Origin: Xestospongia muta | Lineage: Eukaryota; Porifera; Demospongiae; Haplosclerida; Petrosiidae | Assembly (NCBI GenBank): GCA_963693285.1 | Contig: OY848924.1 | Location: forward strand, 5,167,842 to 5,231,841 | Reading direction: 5' to 3' | DNA: 64,000 bases | In this document: positions 38,301-49,300 of the stretch, in pieces | Position numbering within the stretch: position 1 is the first letter of the stretch | How the letters are laid out: each line of letters starts with the position of its first letter | Program-made: the position numbers and the translations under genes | The notes under the pieces: model-generated | Told to the model about the DNA's origin: nothing | What the model saw: only the letters and a program-made list of their open reading frames with translations | Database searches by the model: none

Positions 38301-39777
38301 TCAAAGCATTAAGTCTGTATTCAATGTACTGTATTTATAGCTTCTAATGTTTTAACATTGCACAGTAAACTGACTCTCCTATTAAAAATGCATGGCTATG
38401 AACTCATTACAGTTATTTGTGTGTTATGCTTACTTTCAACCTTCTACTGCTTATGCTATGGTGTGACTGATTAAACTTTAAAAAATATATTTATTTTCTC
38501 TGCCTTGTAATTAGAGGACATCATCACTTCAAAATTGATTGTGGAAGTTTTACGATACTTGTAAATTCATGTTTCATTAATGCTAAATTATTTGCTGTTA
38601 GACATTATTATACGAAACTCAATAATATTGTTTCATATCTCAACAGAGATAAACCTGTGTGTATGACGTACAGGAGACCACATATAGACCTAGACAGAAG
38701 TGGTCAAGTGAGTAATCTGTTATCAAGACATTCCAATGTTATCAATACCCCCTCATTATTAGGTAACTGGAATTAATTGGGCTCCTGCACATCAAGGAAC
38801 AATTACAATATATGAGGTAGATACTATTAATTTTGTGACAGCAATAAGCTATCTTGTTATTATTATGATGTTGTTTTCATTTACATGACAAGTATGCTTG
38901 TTGATTTTTTTTATATTTCAATGATAGGAAGAACTAGAAGATTATTATGATGCATACATACTACTATATGAACTCTTCAATGAATCTCCTTCAATAGTAT
39001 GTTCAACAAAATAGCTAATTGCTGTTTGTTTAGAAACTATTATTGGTAGTGTATAGTCTATAAGCTTATGCTTTATGTTTAAGGTTAGGATTGGGCTAGA
39101 GAACACTTTATTATAGTACTGTGTGTTTTTCTGATCAAGCAGCATATATAGGTTTTTGCAAAATTCCAAATTTTGATACATGTTGATTATGATTATATAC
39201 CAAATTTAACCATTTAAATACCATTTTGGGAGCAATTTGCCTCAATCAGTATCCATTACAGTTAAAAGTTAAGGCCACACCCTCTTTAACAAAATCCCAT
39301 GATGGTTTCTACTCACTCTCTCTTTAAGATTAAAAGGCCAAAGGACCATATGCAGTGGGCACAAATTTAGTGCTTTATACAAATAAAGTGGAATGACTAG
39401 TCAGTTAATTCAGCAACAATTTGGCCTACTAAAGTCTATTTCATTTAATATATTATCAATGTCTCCACTACTAAAACTTGTAACATGTACATTTTTATAT
39501 GAAATAGATTGAACATCGTCTTTTACCTGGTGAATTGTTGTCTTTTAATAACAGACGTATTTTACATGGTCGTCGTTCTTTTAAATTGAATGGTGGTGAT
39601 AGACATTTAAAGGTAAACTTTTAATGAAGTCATGATCACTGATTCACTATGATATATCTTTGTTAGGGATTATATGTTAATATTGATGAATCCATTAGCA
39701 AGCTGTCAGTGTTGTCAAAACAAATGGAGAAAAATGTAGTAGTTAAACACATGCTAAACGAATCTTGGTATACCTAA
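35375..39777 (+). CDS. gamma-butyrobetaine / trimethyllysine dioxygenase family
   Basis: Twelve exons: 35375-35630, 36155-36297, 36350-36408, 37148-37223, 37273-37317, 37666-37790, 37966-38106, 38647-38707, 38763-38816, 38928-38996, 39508-39612, 39667-39777. They give 414 residues. The family comprises Fe(II)/2-oxoglutarate hydroxylases of carnitine synthesis (BBOX1, TMLHE). The N-terminal zinc-binding domain shows WLRHNCQCCSC. The jelly-roll core shows LNYTGICLISGVP, the iron ligands HxD (H216, D218) in EMHMDLLYYQSPPG, QILHCL, GGESTLLDGY and the distal histidine H363 in RRILHGRRSF, whose following Arg would hold 2-oxoglutarate. The Arg-rich start without acidic residues could be a mitochondrial presequence, which would favour a TMLHE-like role, while FNNRRILHGRRSF is nearer BBOX1. 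I leave the substrate open. Confidence 0.87.
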
Positions 39778-39826
39778 CATTGATACATTTTTAATTTAAT
39801 GGTGAAATCAAATTTAAAATTCAAGT

Positions 39827-39832
39827 TTTATT
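39827..39832 (-). terminator. AATAAA poly(A) signal overlapping DUSP12 stop
   Basis: The DUSP12 stop codon TAA (39828-39830) lies inside AATAAA. If this signal works, the 3' UTR would be only about 10-30 nt and would end before or at the stop codon of the convergent dioxygenase gene. Confidence 0.5.
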
Positions 39833-42736
39833 TCAATTTAGTATGAATTATATCTACTTTACTTTTGTGTACTTGAAAAGCTGGAGTAACCCACTGACCA
39901 CAAGAACACTGTTTTCCTAAAGAACAAAAAATGTTATATTGTAGCAGACATGTGACAGCAGTGCCTATATAAGGATGGCCTAGATATTTATTGAAAAACA
40001 CTATTTCACAAAGGGACGTATAGTTTCTTGAGTGGCTCTTGGTGTAACTTGACTATGATGACATCATAATAAAATGACACATAATGATGTCATCATATTG
40101 ATGACATCACCTAACCCTAAACCAAACCTAACATTATTAACTCTATGACACATAGTGATGTCATCATAGGACATGTTGTTACATCATCAGTCAAGTTACA
40201 CCAAGAAGCACCCAGTTTCTCTCATCTCTATAGTGAATTCAAATGTTTGTTGCATTGGGATGATGCAACTGCCACCCCTACTATTTTGTTTGCATACTTT
40301 GTAAAAGTGCTGACATTAACCATCCCTACGTATACATTATAAAGGAAAAGAAGCCAGGGAAAAGGAGGTGAGACCCCTCCCAAATTGAAAACTAAGTAGC
40401 CCATTTGGCCTATCCACCTTCTTTCTTTAGTAAACTGACACATTTCACATAAATATTGACACAAAAGTAGTTGGCTTGTAAGCACTTACAGTAAGAGCAA
40501 AAGTATGACATTTATTTGACCATACTTCTCATAAAGGATAATCTCACTAACATTTTTCCCATCCTTATACATGTGTAACTACATAAAATAGTGACACATA
40601 TACCCTACATAATCAATGAATGCATTGTGAATAGTAAAGCTAGACTGACCTGCCCAATCAAATGAACCAATCCTAGCAGCACATTTGGGACACAGCAACT
40701 GTATAAGAAACACAATGAGCAATAATAAAATTTACTATCAAGATAAAAATGTATTTTGTACAAACAAATTTACCTTTCCATCTTTGTGACCTAGTAACAA
40801 TGGACCCATCCATTCAACAGGTTCAACAAAAACAGAAGTACAAGTAACTTGAGGATCATGTGATCCTTTTGCCATTGTTGTAATGTCACAGCGAAGTTGC
40901 TTCACCTTGTCTAGTATTATAGATTCTTCACCAGAAGGTACCTATAAACAACAAGCAAAATAGTTTAAACAAGTGTTTGTTTTTATAAAGAGCTAATTTG
41001 AGTACTTTGTTAAACTATTTTAATACAAATCTCCACAGTTAATTAATGGTGACTTTTAAGTTACCAGTTCACAATAACCACCTGACTAGCAGTTTGTTGT
41101 TCACCAGCTTTTTCAACCAGATGTATGTTTTCAACTTCTTTGACTTGACTCTCCATAAGATGTATCCACCAATATCGATCATGCTGTTGAGAAAAGCCAG
41201 TCCCTGGGTCATGTTGAAGTATACTGCTTTCATTAAATAGCAGTCGTCTATGCATAAAAATGTTATTAATAACTTTAGCAGCATTCTATTGTTAGTGCGA
41301 CATCACTAAGATACAATAACTTTAGTTTTGATCAATAATCATTACAATGTAGGCGTTCATTAATAATAGAACATTGAAAGCAATAGTGTGCCTATTCTTT
41401 TTAAGGTATCTAGGTTAACCTACAATTAGCTGTATTACCCACATGAAATACAAAATCTAAGAATACACAATTTAAAACACTAGCATGAAATCAATATTCA
41501 AATCAATATCATTTATTATGATTGTACCTGCATTTTCTACAGCTAAAACAAAGAGATGACTCAACAGGACAGACTGCAGGGTCACTAGTCATGTTCATAG
41601 TCTCCATATAACCAGCATCTGTGCTCAGATACAGCATAACCACACTAACTAGTTGTTTAAGTACCTTTCATACGATGAGCTTGATGGTGAAGTTGATAAG
41701 CTCGATAAGCTTTGTGTCCATTATCTAACTTGTGCTTCATTAATCCCCACAGTTTGAGTTGTTGCATAAATCCTGCATTTGGTCTTGATGTAACAACAAG
41801 ATTATTTTTGATGACAACAATTACAATGAAGCACTAGGTTTTGCTAATTAATAACGATTAATAAATATTAAAAACCGCAAAGTTGATAGAAGTCAAAATC
41901 ACAACTAAAACTTAAGTATAGAGTACTACCACTCTTAGTAATCAATTAACATGTTCATTCTGGTTTTTCAGTACAACTGGTACTAACCTTACATCAGGTT
42001 TTTTCTCCTTTAAAAATTCCAAAGCTTGATTTAAAGACCAATTTTTAACTTTCATGAGATAAGCCAGGACAACAGTTGCACTTCTAGATATACCATACTC
42101 ACTGAAGTTAGAAACAGGTGAGTTGATTAATAACATTACCGATTCAAAATATTATGTTATTATAAAGTAGATATAAAGAAATATGATAATGAAGACATGC
42201 ATGAATAGTAGAGAGAGAATGTGATCGGTCAACATTCTATAGGATGTCCCTTATAATGATACTTCATGCAAAAGGTTTTGCTTTATTATAAGTTTAGTAA
42301 TACATGGAAAATAATAAACTATGTTAATGAGAAAAAATACACAAACTATAGAGCCCAACTATCCAATCTAGTTATAAAATGGACAGTACCAGGTACTGTA
42401 AAGATCAGGGAATGTAATGATGTATTACTTGTTTAAGATTAGTTAGCTTATTTCACTAATACCTCACCAATGAATAAGTACAATTCCATGTGTCAACCCT
42501 TCCATAATAAAGTCTGTACAGCTGGGGAAATGACTTAAAAGATCTGTCGATGGTATATCAGCAGCAGAAACCAATTTTACCATCAAGGAACCTTGAGGTG
42601 TATTTATTTCTGACCAATCAATTGGCTTGTTAACAATAGACAGTAGGTGAGTCACTCTATGAGGGGGATGCTTACCCAGAAGATACAAAACGTCTCCCAT
42701 ACCACCAATGAGTAATCCTGGTATAACTTCCACCAT
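39828..42736 (-). CDS. DUSP12: DUSP12 / YVH1 dual-specificity phosphatase
   Basis: Eight exons: 42468-42736, 41988-42101, 41665-41783, 41528-41618, 41082-41247, 40774-40941, 40650-40698, 39828-39916. They give 354 residues (human: 340). In yeast, Yvh1 acts in 60S ribosome maturation through its zinc-binding tail; DUSP12 is the animal orthologue. Seen: VIPGLLIGGMGDVLYL at the N-terminus, a Cys-based phosphatase loop HCEYGISRS with C90 and R96, and LRPNAGFMQQL-type post-loop sequence. The C-terminal zinc-binding domain has CxxC in FSCRKCR, then LRCD, CTSVFVEPVEWMG, CPKCAARIGSFDW and CSCGQWVTPAFQVHKSKVD. All hallmark cysteines are present. The start was taken as Met 42736; a possible splice acceptor (TTTCAG) lies just upstream, so the first exon may be only the first coding exon. 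Confidence 0.93.
40033..40210. mobile_element. short TIR element (MITE-like) in D USP12 last intron
   Basis: Inverted ends CTTGGTGTAACTTGAC (40038-40053) and GTCAAGTTACACCAAG (40190-40205), with further partial pairing outside. The inside is built of TGATGTCATCA-like palindromic steps. AGTTTCT occurs just outside both ends and may be a target duplication. There is no coding capacity. It lies in the last intron of DUSP12 (39917-40649). Confidence 0.75.
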
Positions 42737-43144
42737 CTTTCTGAAATGCAATAGTAAGCAATTTATAAAAATCTATTACAAGTACATATACACTATATCA
42801 CACAAACACACTATACGTACATTAACTTGGTGAACTAATACAGCAGGATGAAGTAGTCAGTGGTATAGTTTGAGAGTTCTAACTGTAAAAACTACTTTCG
42901 TTGTAACACAAACGCAAATGAGCAGACAAACTATATCACTAGACAAGTATTTGGAAGGTAAGCCTTATATACAGGTAGACTAACTACAGGTTTCATCCCT
43001 AACATAAACGAATTAATATTAACCCTATCAAACTTACCCCTACACTATCAAGTTCCAGTATGGCGTAACACTGGTGGGTGTGTCCTTGTGTGACGAAACT
43101 GCAGATAGCTGCAAGGGCCAAATTATTGAGTTCTTGTCTGCAAA
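42737..43144. promoter_or_regulatory. 408-bp divergent promoter region (DUSP12 / orphan receptor)
   Basis: Head-to-head intergenic space. TTATATA occurs near 42964. A potential splice acceptor for DUSP12 lies at 42737-42742. No other motif is convincing. Confidence 0.45.
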
Positions 43145-46100
43145 ATGAGGCTTGAAGCTGTACTTACTGTCTGTATCTGTTTGTTTTTTCAATTATTTAC
43201 TAAAGGAAAATCGTGGTCGCCAACATGTTTTTTGCTCACGAGATCTGGAGACTCAGAAAGTAAGACAGATGGACGATTATAACTTAGATTATATATAAGT
43301 TTTATCGTAGTTATCAATAATCTTGATTTTGATGTAACTTGTGGAGAGAAAACAGTATATCACTATAAATTGCGTAGCAATTCAACCATTCAATCATTGA
43401 CAATTGACTACACATGTTACTACGTGAACGGGAGTTGGGTAAGATTATACAACGAAAGTGTCTAACACTTGTAGACTGACGAAAACGCTATCATGTCAGA
43501 TTTAATTTGAGTAGATACAGTCTTATTATTCACTAACAACATCCTTATTAGTAGTCATGATGTGATTTTGCCATTTGTCTCTTACAGTTCAGTGGACCAA
43601 CAGTAGGTTTGCTTGTTCATGGTGAAGAGCATGTAAAATTTGATGCTAACAAAGACATTCCTCAAGACCCACTACCAATCAGCGATTTAGTTTATTGCCA
43701 GTTTACTGGTTGTGTTTTCATGGATGATCATGGATGGCACAACATCTCTGATACTGATGTTTGCAGACTAGAATGTAAGACTTTAAAAGTAAAGTAGTAA
43801 ATTAGTATTAATGACATTTGTTTTCATTTTAATTATAAATCAGGCAATGAAATGGCTTGTCTTGTGACTACCGCTATAGTAATACATTAATAAAACATAT
43901 TTGTTTTATCTTTAGCTGTTCAACAATTATCATCTGGCACAATAACATTGTCACCATCGGCTACTGAGATGAGTATTACATCTTCTATACCAACTTCAAT
44001 GACACCTGGAATAGATATTACATCTACTTCATCAGCTATAGTGTCAGTTACCAGTACAATAAAAAGCGTAAACAGTAAGTATTAAACTAGTTATGTTAAT
44101 AATACAGGATCTTGTTTTGACTACCGCTATAGTAATACATTAATAAAACATATTTGTTTTATCTTTAGCTGTTCAACAATTATCATCTGGCACAATAACA
44201 TTGTCACCATCGGCTACTGAGATGAGTATTACATCTTCTATACCAACTTCAATGACACCTGGAATAGATATTACATCTACTTCATCAGCTATAGTGTCAG
44301 TTACCAGTACAATAAAAAGCATAAACAGTAAGTATTAAACTAGTTATGTTAATAATACAGGATCTTGTTTTGACTCAATATGATTTGGTACATCATACTA
44401 GTATGTTAATTTTATTAAATATTGTCCAACTAAAGTGAAAGGTAATAAGTGACTACATTGGTTATGGATAAAAATCATGTCAGCTGCCTATTATCCTGTC
44501 ACTACATAATAAGCAGACAATAGCTTTATACATAAAATGAGAAATTATTGTTTTATACCATTTAAAAACATAATCATTATTTATTTTGTATAAAGCTATG
44601 GTGATAAATATCCCAAGTGATATGTACAGAATATTTTTATTGTGTTGTACATTTTGTTTGTATAAGTAAAGTTTTTAGTATTAAGTGTATTATTTTATAT
44701 TAGCTACTGACACCTCAAGAAATATTATTGTGACAATTGTAATAGTAATTCTGGTTGTGTTTATTGGAGGAATAAGTCTGACAGCCTTGCTGATATCATT
44801 TCTAACATTATGGAAAAGAAGACTTTCCTCGTAAGTTATATTATTTAGTATGTACCTGTTCTTGTTGTTAAGCATTCCTGGAAGTCAGGTCACACTAGTG
44901 CTGATGTAATTAATTAGGTGTTTGTTGGGTGCAGCGTTGTTGCTAAATCCTCTAGAGCTTGTTCATGCTTAGTATAATATCTAGTGTCATTTTGATTTCA
45001 GGTATGACTGTTGTTTGGAGGGTATTGGCCTTACTTTTCATGTTATTAATAACTTTTGTATGCTGTTAGGAAAGGGAGCTTATATTATATTATGCAAATA
45101 GTCAATTCTAGAATGTCTTCCTGTGAAGAACTGCATGTTAGCAATGTATCAGGATTAGTTTAATGTGATATAAGCATTGTCTCTTTCTACATACAGAGGA
45201 AAAGATATATTTTTTCTGGAGGATGAAAATCAGGTTAACTCCCACCACAAAACAGTAAGCAAGCAACAGAGTACAGACTCCCACTGGTATACAATGAAAA
45301 TAACAGGTTTTGTATCATGAGCATTTCCATTATAGTTTGTCTGGTAATAGCATTTCAGTGAGTGTCTATGCCATGGTGTTATTTAGAAAAGAAGGATGAC
45401 AGTTTATAAATCTTTCAGTTTACTTGTAATTTTTAAGCACTAAAATTTTATATCAGGATTTCCTGAATTTCATTTCTTCATATTTCTACACAGGAACCCA
45501 ATAGAGTTCAGTCATTTAGTTTTTATGGTTTAAGTAGTACCAGTACATCAAGTTCATTGGTGACAATACTACACTCACTAGAACTGACAACTGTCACAGG
45601 TGAATCAGACTATAGCAGTATCAAAAGAGATGACACTTTATCACTAGCTGAAATGAATAGGCTACAAACTGAACTAGTTGAATATGAGGATGATACACCC
45701 GATTCATCTGACTCAAAATCTATAATACAAGCATTTGATAGCAGTGACATGAATAACTCAAACAAAACAATAGCACAATCAACTAGTGCACTCGAAGTTT
45801 GCACTGATGAGACAAATGATCCTTGTGGTCAATCTTCATGTGATGGTTATGTGAGATATTCCACTCAATATGTTAAGAACACCTGTGATGATTACATACC
45901 CAACCAATCCCCTTCTAATAATACATGTACAAACACTTCACCAAATAATCCTTCAAATGAACTGTCAAGCAGTCCCTTTCAAAATTATCAGACAGAAAAT
46001 ACACACATCAGATTTCCTCCAAATTACTGTCCATCAGATTGTTATATTTCTTCAGACAGTTCAAATGTTACCCGGGACTCTGCCTATTATTCAGATAGCA

Positions 46101-46297
46101 GTAATTATTATTACTCAAATACACCTGTCTATCTTAAAAATGATAACAAGTTTGAGAATGAAGAATACGACTCCTGTACTGAAGACAACATCAATAATGA
46201 CACATCCCTTAATAATAGTGAAACCGATTTCGAACACATCTCAAGAAATGTTTGCCAAAATTACATGACTGAAATACCAGTAACAATAATGAAATGA
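43145..46297 (+). CDS. orphan single-pass membrane protein, mucin-like stalk
   Basis: Eight exons: 43145-43259, 43311-43438, 43588-43774, 43916-44074, 44169-44327, 44704-44830, 45197-45254, 45494-46297. They give 578 residues in one frame. Residues 1-22 are a signal peptide. The ectodomain (to about 143) has six cysteines, which could form three disulfides. Two nearly identical 53-residue Ser/Thr-rich segments follow (about 144-249), a probable O-glycosylated stalk encoded by duplicated exons. A hydrophobic helix (about 257-283) is followed by the basic stop WKRR, so a type I topology is expected. The roughly 295-residue cytoplasmic tail is rich in Ser, Asn, Asp and Tyr, with clustered tyrosines (for example DSAYYSDSSNYYYSNTP, VYLKND). 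The tail is mostly one 804-nt exon with skewed, disordered-type composition. No known domain is recognised. A receptor or adhesion role is inference only. Confidence 0.8.
43866..44371. repeat. 253-bp tandem duplication containing an exon
   Basis: Two head-to-tail units, 43866-44118 and 44119-44371, identical by eye except one G/A change (44070 versus 44323). Each holds the end of an intron, a complete 159-nt phase 1-1 exon and the start of the next intron, so both copies can be spliced in frame. CTTGT..TGAC sequence lies at both outer edges, suggesting microhomology at the breakpoint. Confidence 0.95.
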
Positions 46298-46312
46298 ACT
46301 ACTAATTATTCC

Positions 46313-46318
46313 TTTATT
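46313..46318 (-). terminator. AATAAA poly(A) signal for DPY19
   Basis: AATAAA on the minus strand, 69 nt after the DPY19 stop and only 16 bp from the stop codon of the convergent orphan-receptor gene. Confidence 0.55.
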
Positions 46319-46386
46319 CTTCCTATCAACTAGTAAAACATGATTATATGGATGTTATATGTTAAATCACAAAAATTAATAGGTGT

Positions 46387-49300
46387 TCACAGACGGAAGA
46401 CTTGGTAACTTTTGTTGTCAAAGACTTTTATGAAAGGATGAGGAACGTTTTGTGAAAGGCTACTACAAAATAAAGGATTTGATTTGTCTTCTGGAAAATA
46501 GGACAAATAAATCTGTTCAAAATAGATATGGTATATTATAATTGGTTAACATGAAAATAACTTGCATCATGAAAAGCACACCCTGGACGATATTGTTTAT
46601 CACACCAAGCATCCTCTACAACAACATATTCGGCTTTCAACTTGAACAAATTTCTGTAAATAGTCTCTGAGTTTCTCTGACTATAAACAGTGTACACCAG
46701 GAATGTCCTTTCCCTAATTATGAAATCAGTATGGCTTTAGTTCCAAATTGTCTTTCATTATTAAATAAACAAACCATATATGTACAAAACCACACACCAA
46801 TTTAAACCAATTAGTTCATAAAGGATGCACTACATGGAGTTCTTGTAGGTCAACAAGAAAACAAACAGCTTTGTGTACGTCATAAATTAGACAGTGTTAC
46901 AATACTAGGAATATATATAATCTTAGTGTTACAATACTAGGAATATATATATCTTAGTGTTACAATACTAGGAATATATATACATCTTAGACAGTGTGCA
47001 TCTCATCCCATACATCCACTGTGGAAATATGTTTGGATGGAGTACATGGATGGAACAAGCATTGCATGTCTTAGGCATCCAGAATGTACTTTTACCTTTT
47101 TTTAATACACAACCACCATGTATAAATTACAAACGTAATAGTATCCTGATGTACACTTGTAATTATTTAAAGGAACATTATTTAAAGAATTTAAAGATTA
47201 TAACCTGTAATATAATCCAGAGTATAAGTTAGTAATACTGTTTACTATTCCCAGTGGTGAGAGACATAGGTATAAGCTGTGATTGTGAAATTAAAAATCA
47301 ACTAATGTGTGTCTATAATTATTAAAAGGTGTTATGTTAGTGTGCAATGTTCAACATAAAACATTTGATGTCATTAATGTACCACATACTTATCATTAAC
47401 ACCTTGTCTGTTTCTCCTCGTTTGTCTAGCCACTTATTAAACACTGATGATATATACACTACATGTCAACTTGCCTAAATGTACTCAAGCTATAGAACCA
47501 GATATTTAGTATTAAAGAAAGTTTGGCGAGAAAAAAAGAATGGAAAATGAAAACTTATTCACCTTTTTGACAAAGTGATAACAAAGATAAAGTACTAAAA
47601 TAATACTTTTAGTAATTTATTCAAAAATGTATTTGATAATAGTAAGCAATGACAGCCAGACTGTGGTCAGCCCAAACCACTATATTGAAAATCTGATTTA
47701 CAAGTTTTTCAGGCAATAATTGCCAGCCAATATTTTTCGTATGCATGCAGTCTACACATACCTTATACCAGCATCCTCATAATGTGGGTGGTTAATTATA
47801 GGACGTCCAGTACTGAGCTTTATTGTAGCCATAAGAGGCATTGCTCCAGCAAAAACAGCATCTATTGTAATAGAACTGATTAAGACAAGATACAAAGGTA
47901 TAATTTGTATGACCCATTGTTCAAGTAATAACAAGAGTAAGACATGTCTTACTTGTTGGAGTACTGGAATTAATCCACAACACCTACCAGGCAACACATA
48001 TACACTTCAAACACAATTATGGTGAGTCTTACCAACTGCTCCATTTCAGGATTATTATATTCACCAATTATGGTCTAAGATATGTAAAAAGTAACCAGTA
48101 TCATAAATTCCTAATGTATGTGAGAGAAGTGATAATTGAATATCCTGACCATTTGTTCATTCAGATTCCAAAATCCAGCAATAGACGCAAGACCAATGAT
48201 TCCACCGGCTATCCAATAACGTTGTTTAGTGTTCAATTTAAAGACCTTAAACAGGTAGCTAGTATTAATTAACTAACATTTTGCGCAATTACATACCCTT
48301 TTACTGGTAACCATTCCTGCCAGCACACACATTTGTGGAGTAAGGAATAGTTTCAATCTCATTATCAAAATAGACATGATAGTGAACATGAGACATTGCA
48401 AGATGTGATAGACAGTACTACCCTATAATAAAAAAAAGATTGTAATAATAGCAGATATGACTGCATACACTTTAAATAACATAAACACCCATTAATGAGT
48501 AAGAAAACAATAAGTCACACTATTTCTGCATTGAAAAAACTGACTGGTTAATAAAACCAATATATAGTTATTTATGTCACAAATAATACAGTGTAAGACA
48601 TACTAAACAGAAATAGACATGCTCACATACACATATTACCACGTGGTCCAAAACAATTATAGGACTATCCAGCAAGTTGTGCATGCCAGGCTGTAAATAG
48701 CAATATGTATGGGTATGGATCATCAATCTACATATAGCCCGAGGTGATATTAACACTTCTCTTTAGGTAATTTAAATATACGATGTATGCATGATAGAGA
48801 CTGCTGAACAATACTATTTTACATATTATACATGTAAAATAGCATTGTTCAATATATATACATAATATAAATACATAATACATGTTATTATTATGTATAT
48901 TTATATACATAATATACCTCCACATTATTAGAATCATGTTCCAAATTGGATCTAAAGCAAAATAAGATTATAATCATGAAAAAAGTGTTCTAAGATAGTT
49001 TTGGTTGACCCAGGTGTTACAATAAAATACCAAATATTGAATACTACCAGTACCCATTGTGCTATATACAAAGTGTGTTATAGTCACTTAATGATAAATG
49101 GTCTTCTCCAAGTTGCAGCAGTTTACGGAGTAAATTTAATTCATTGGTTATGACAATAAGTTGATGGTCAATTTAATTCTAATAATTGTATTAGATAGGC
49201 AACAACAGAACAAAACACAGTCAATGGACATAACTGTATATATTATACAATTATAACTTGTAATCCAAAACAATCTTAGGTCTGTCTAGCACACTTTTGC

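Noticed and set aside
45870..46268. 132-codon plus-strand open frame
   Set aside because: Shadow in another register of the 804-nt last exon of the orphan receptor.
48728..48937. 69-codon minus-strand frame covering a DPY19 exon
   Set aside because: It runs through the 34-nt exon at 48918-48951 in the wrong register and into the AT-rich hairpin. Not a separate gene.
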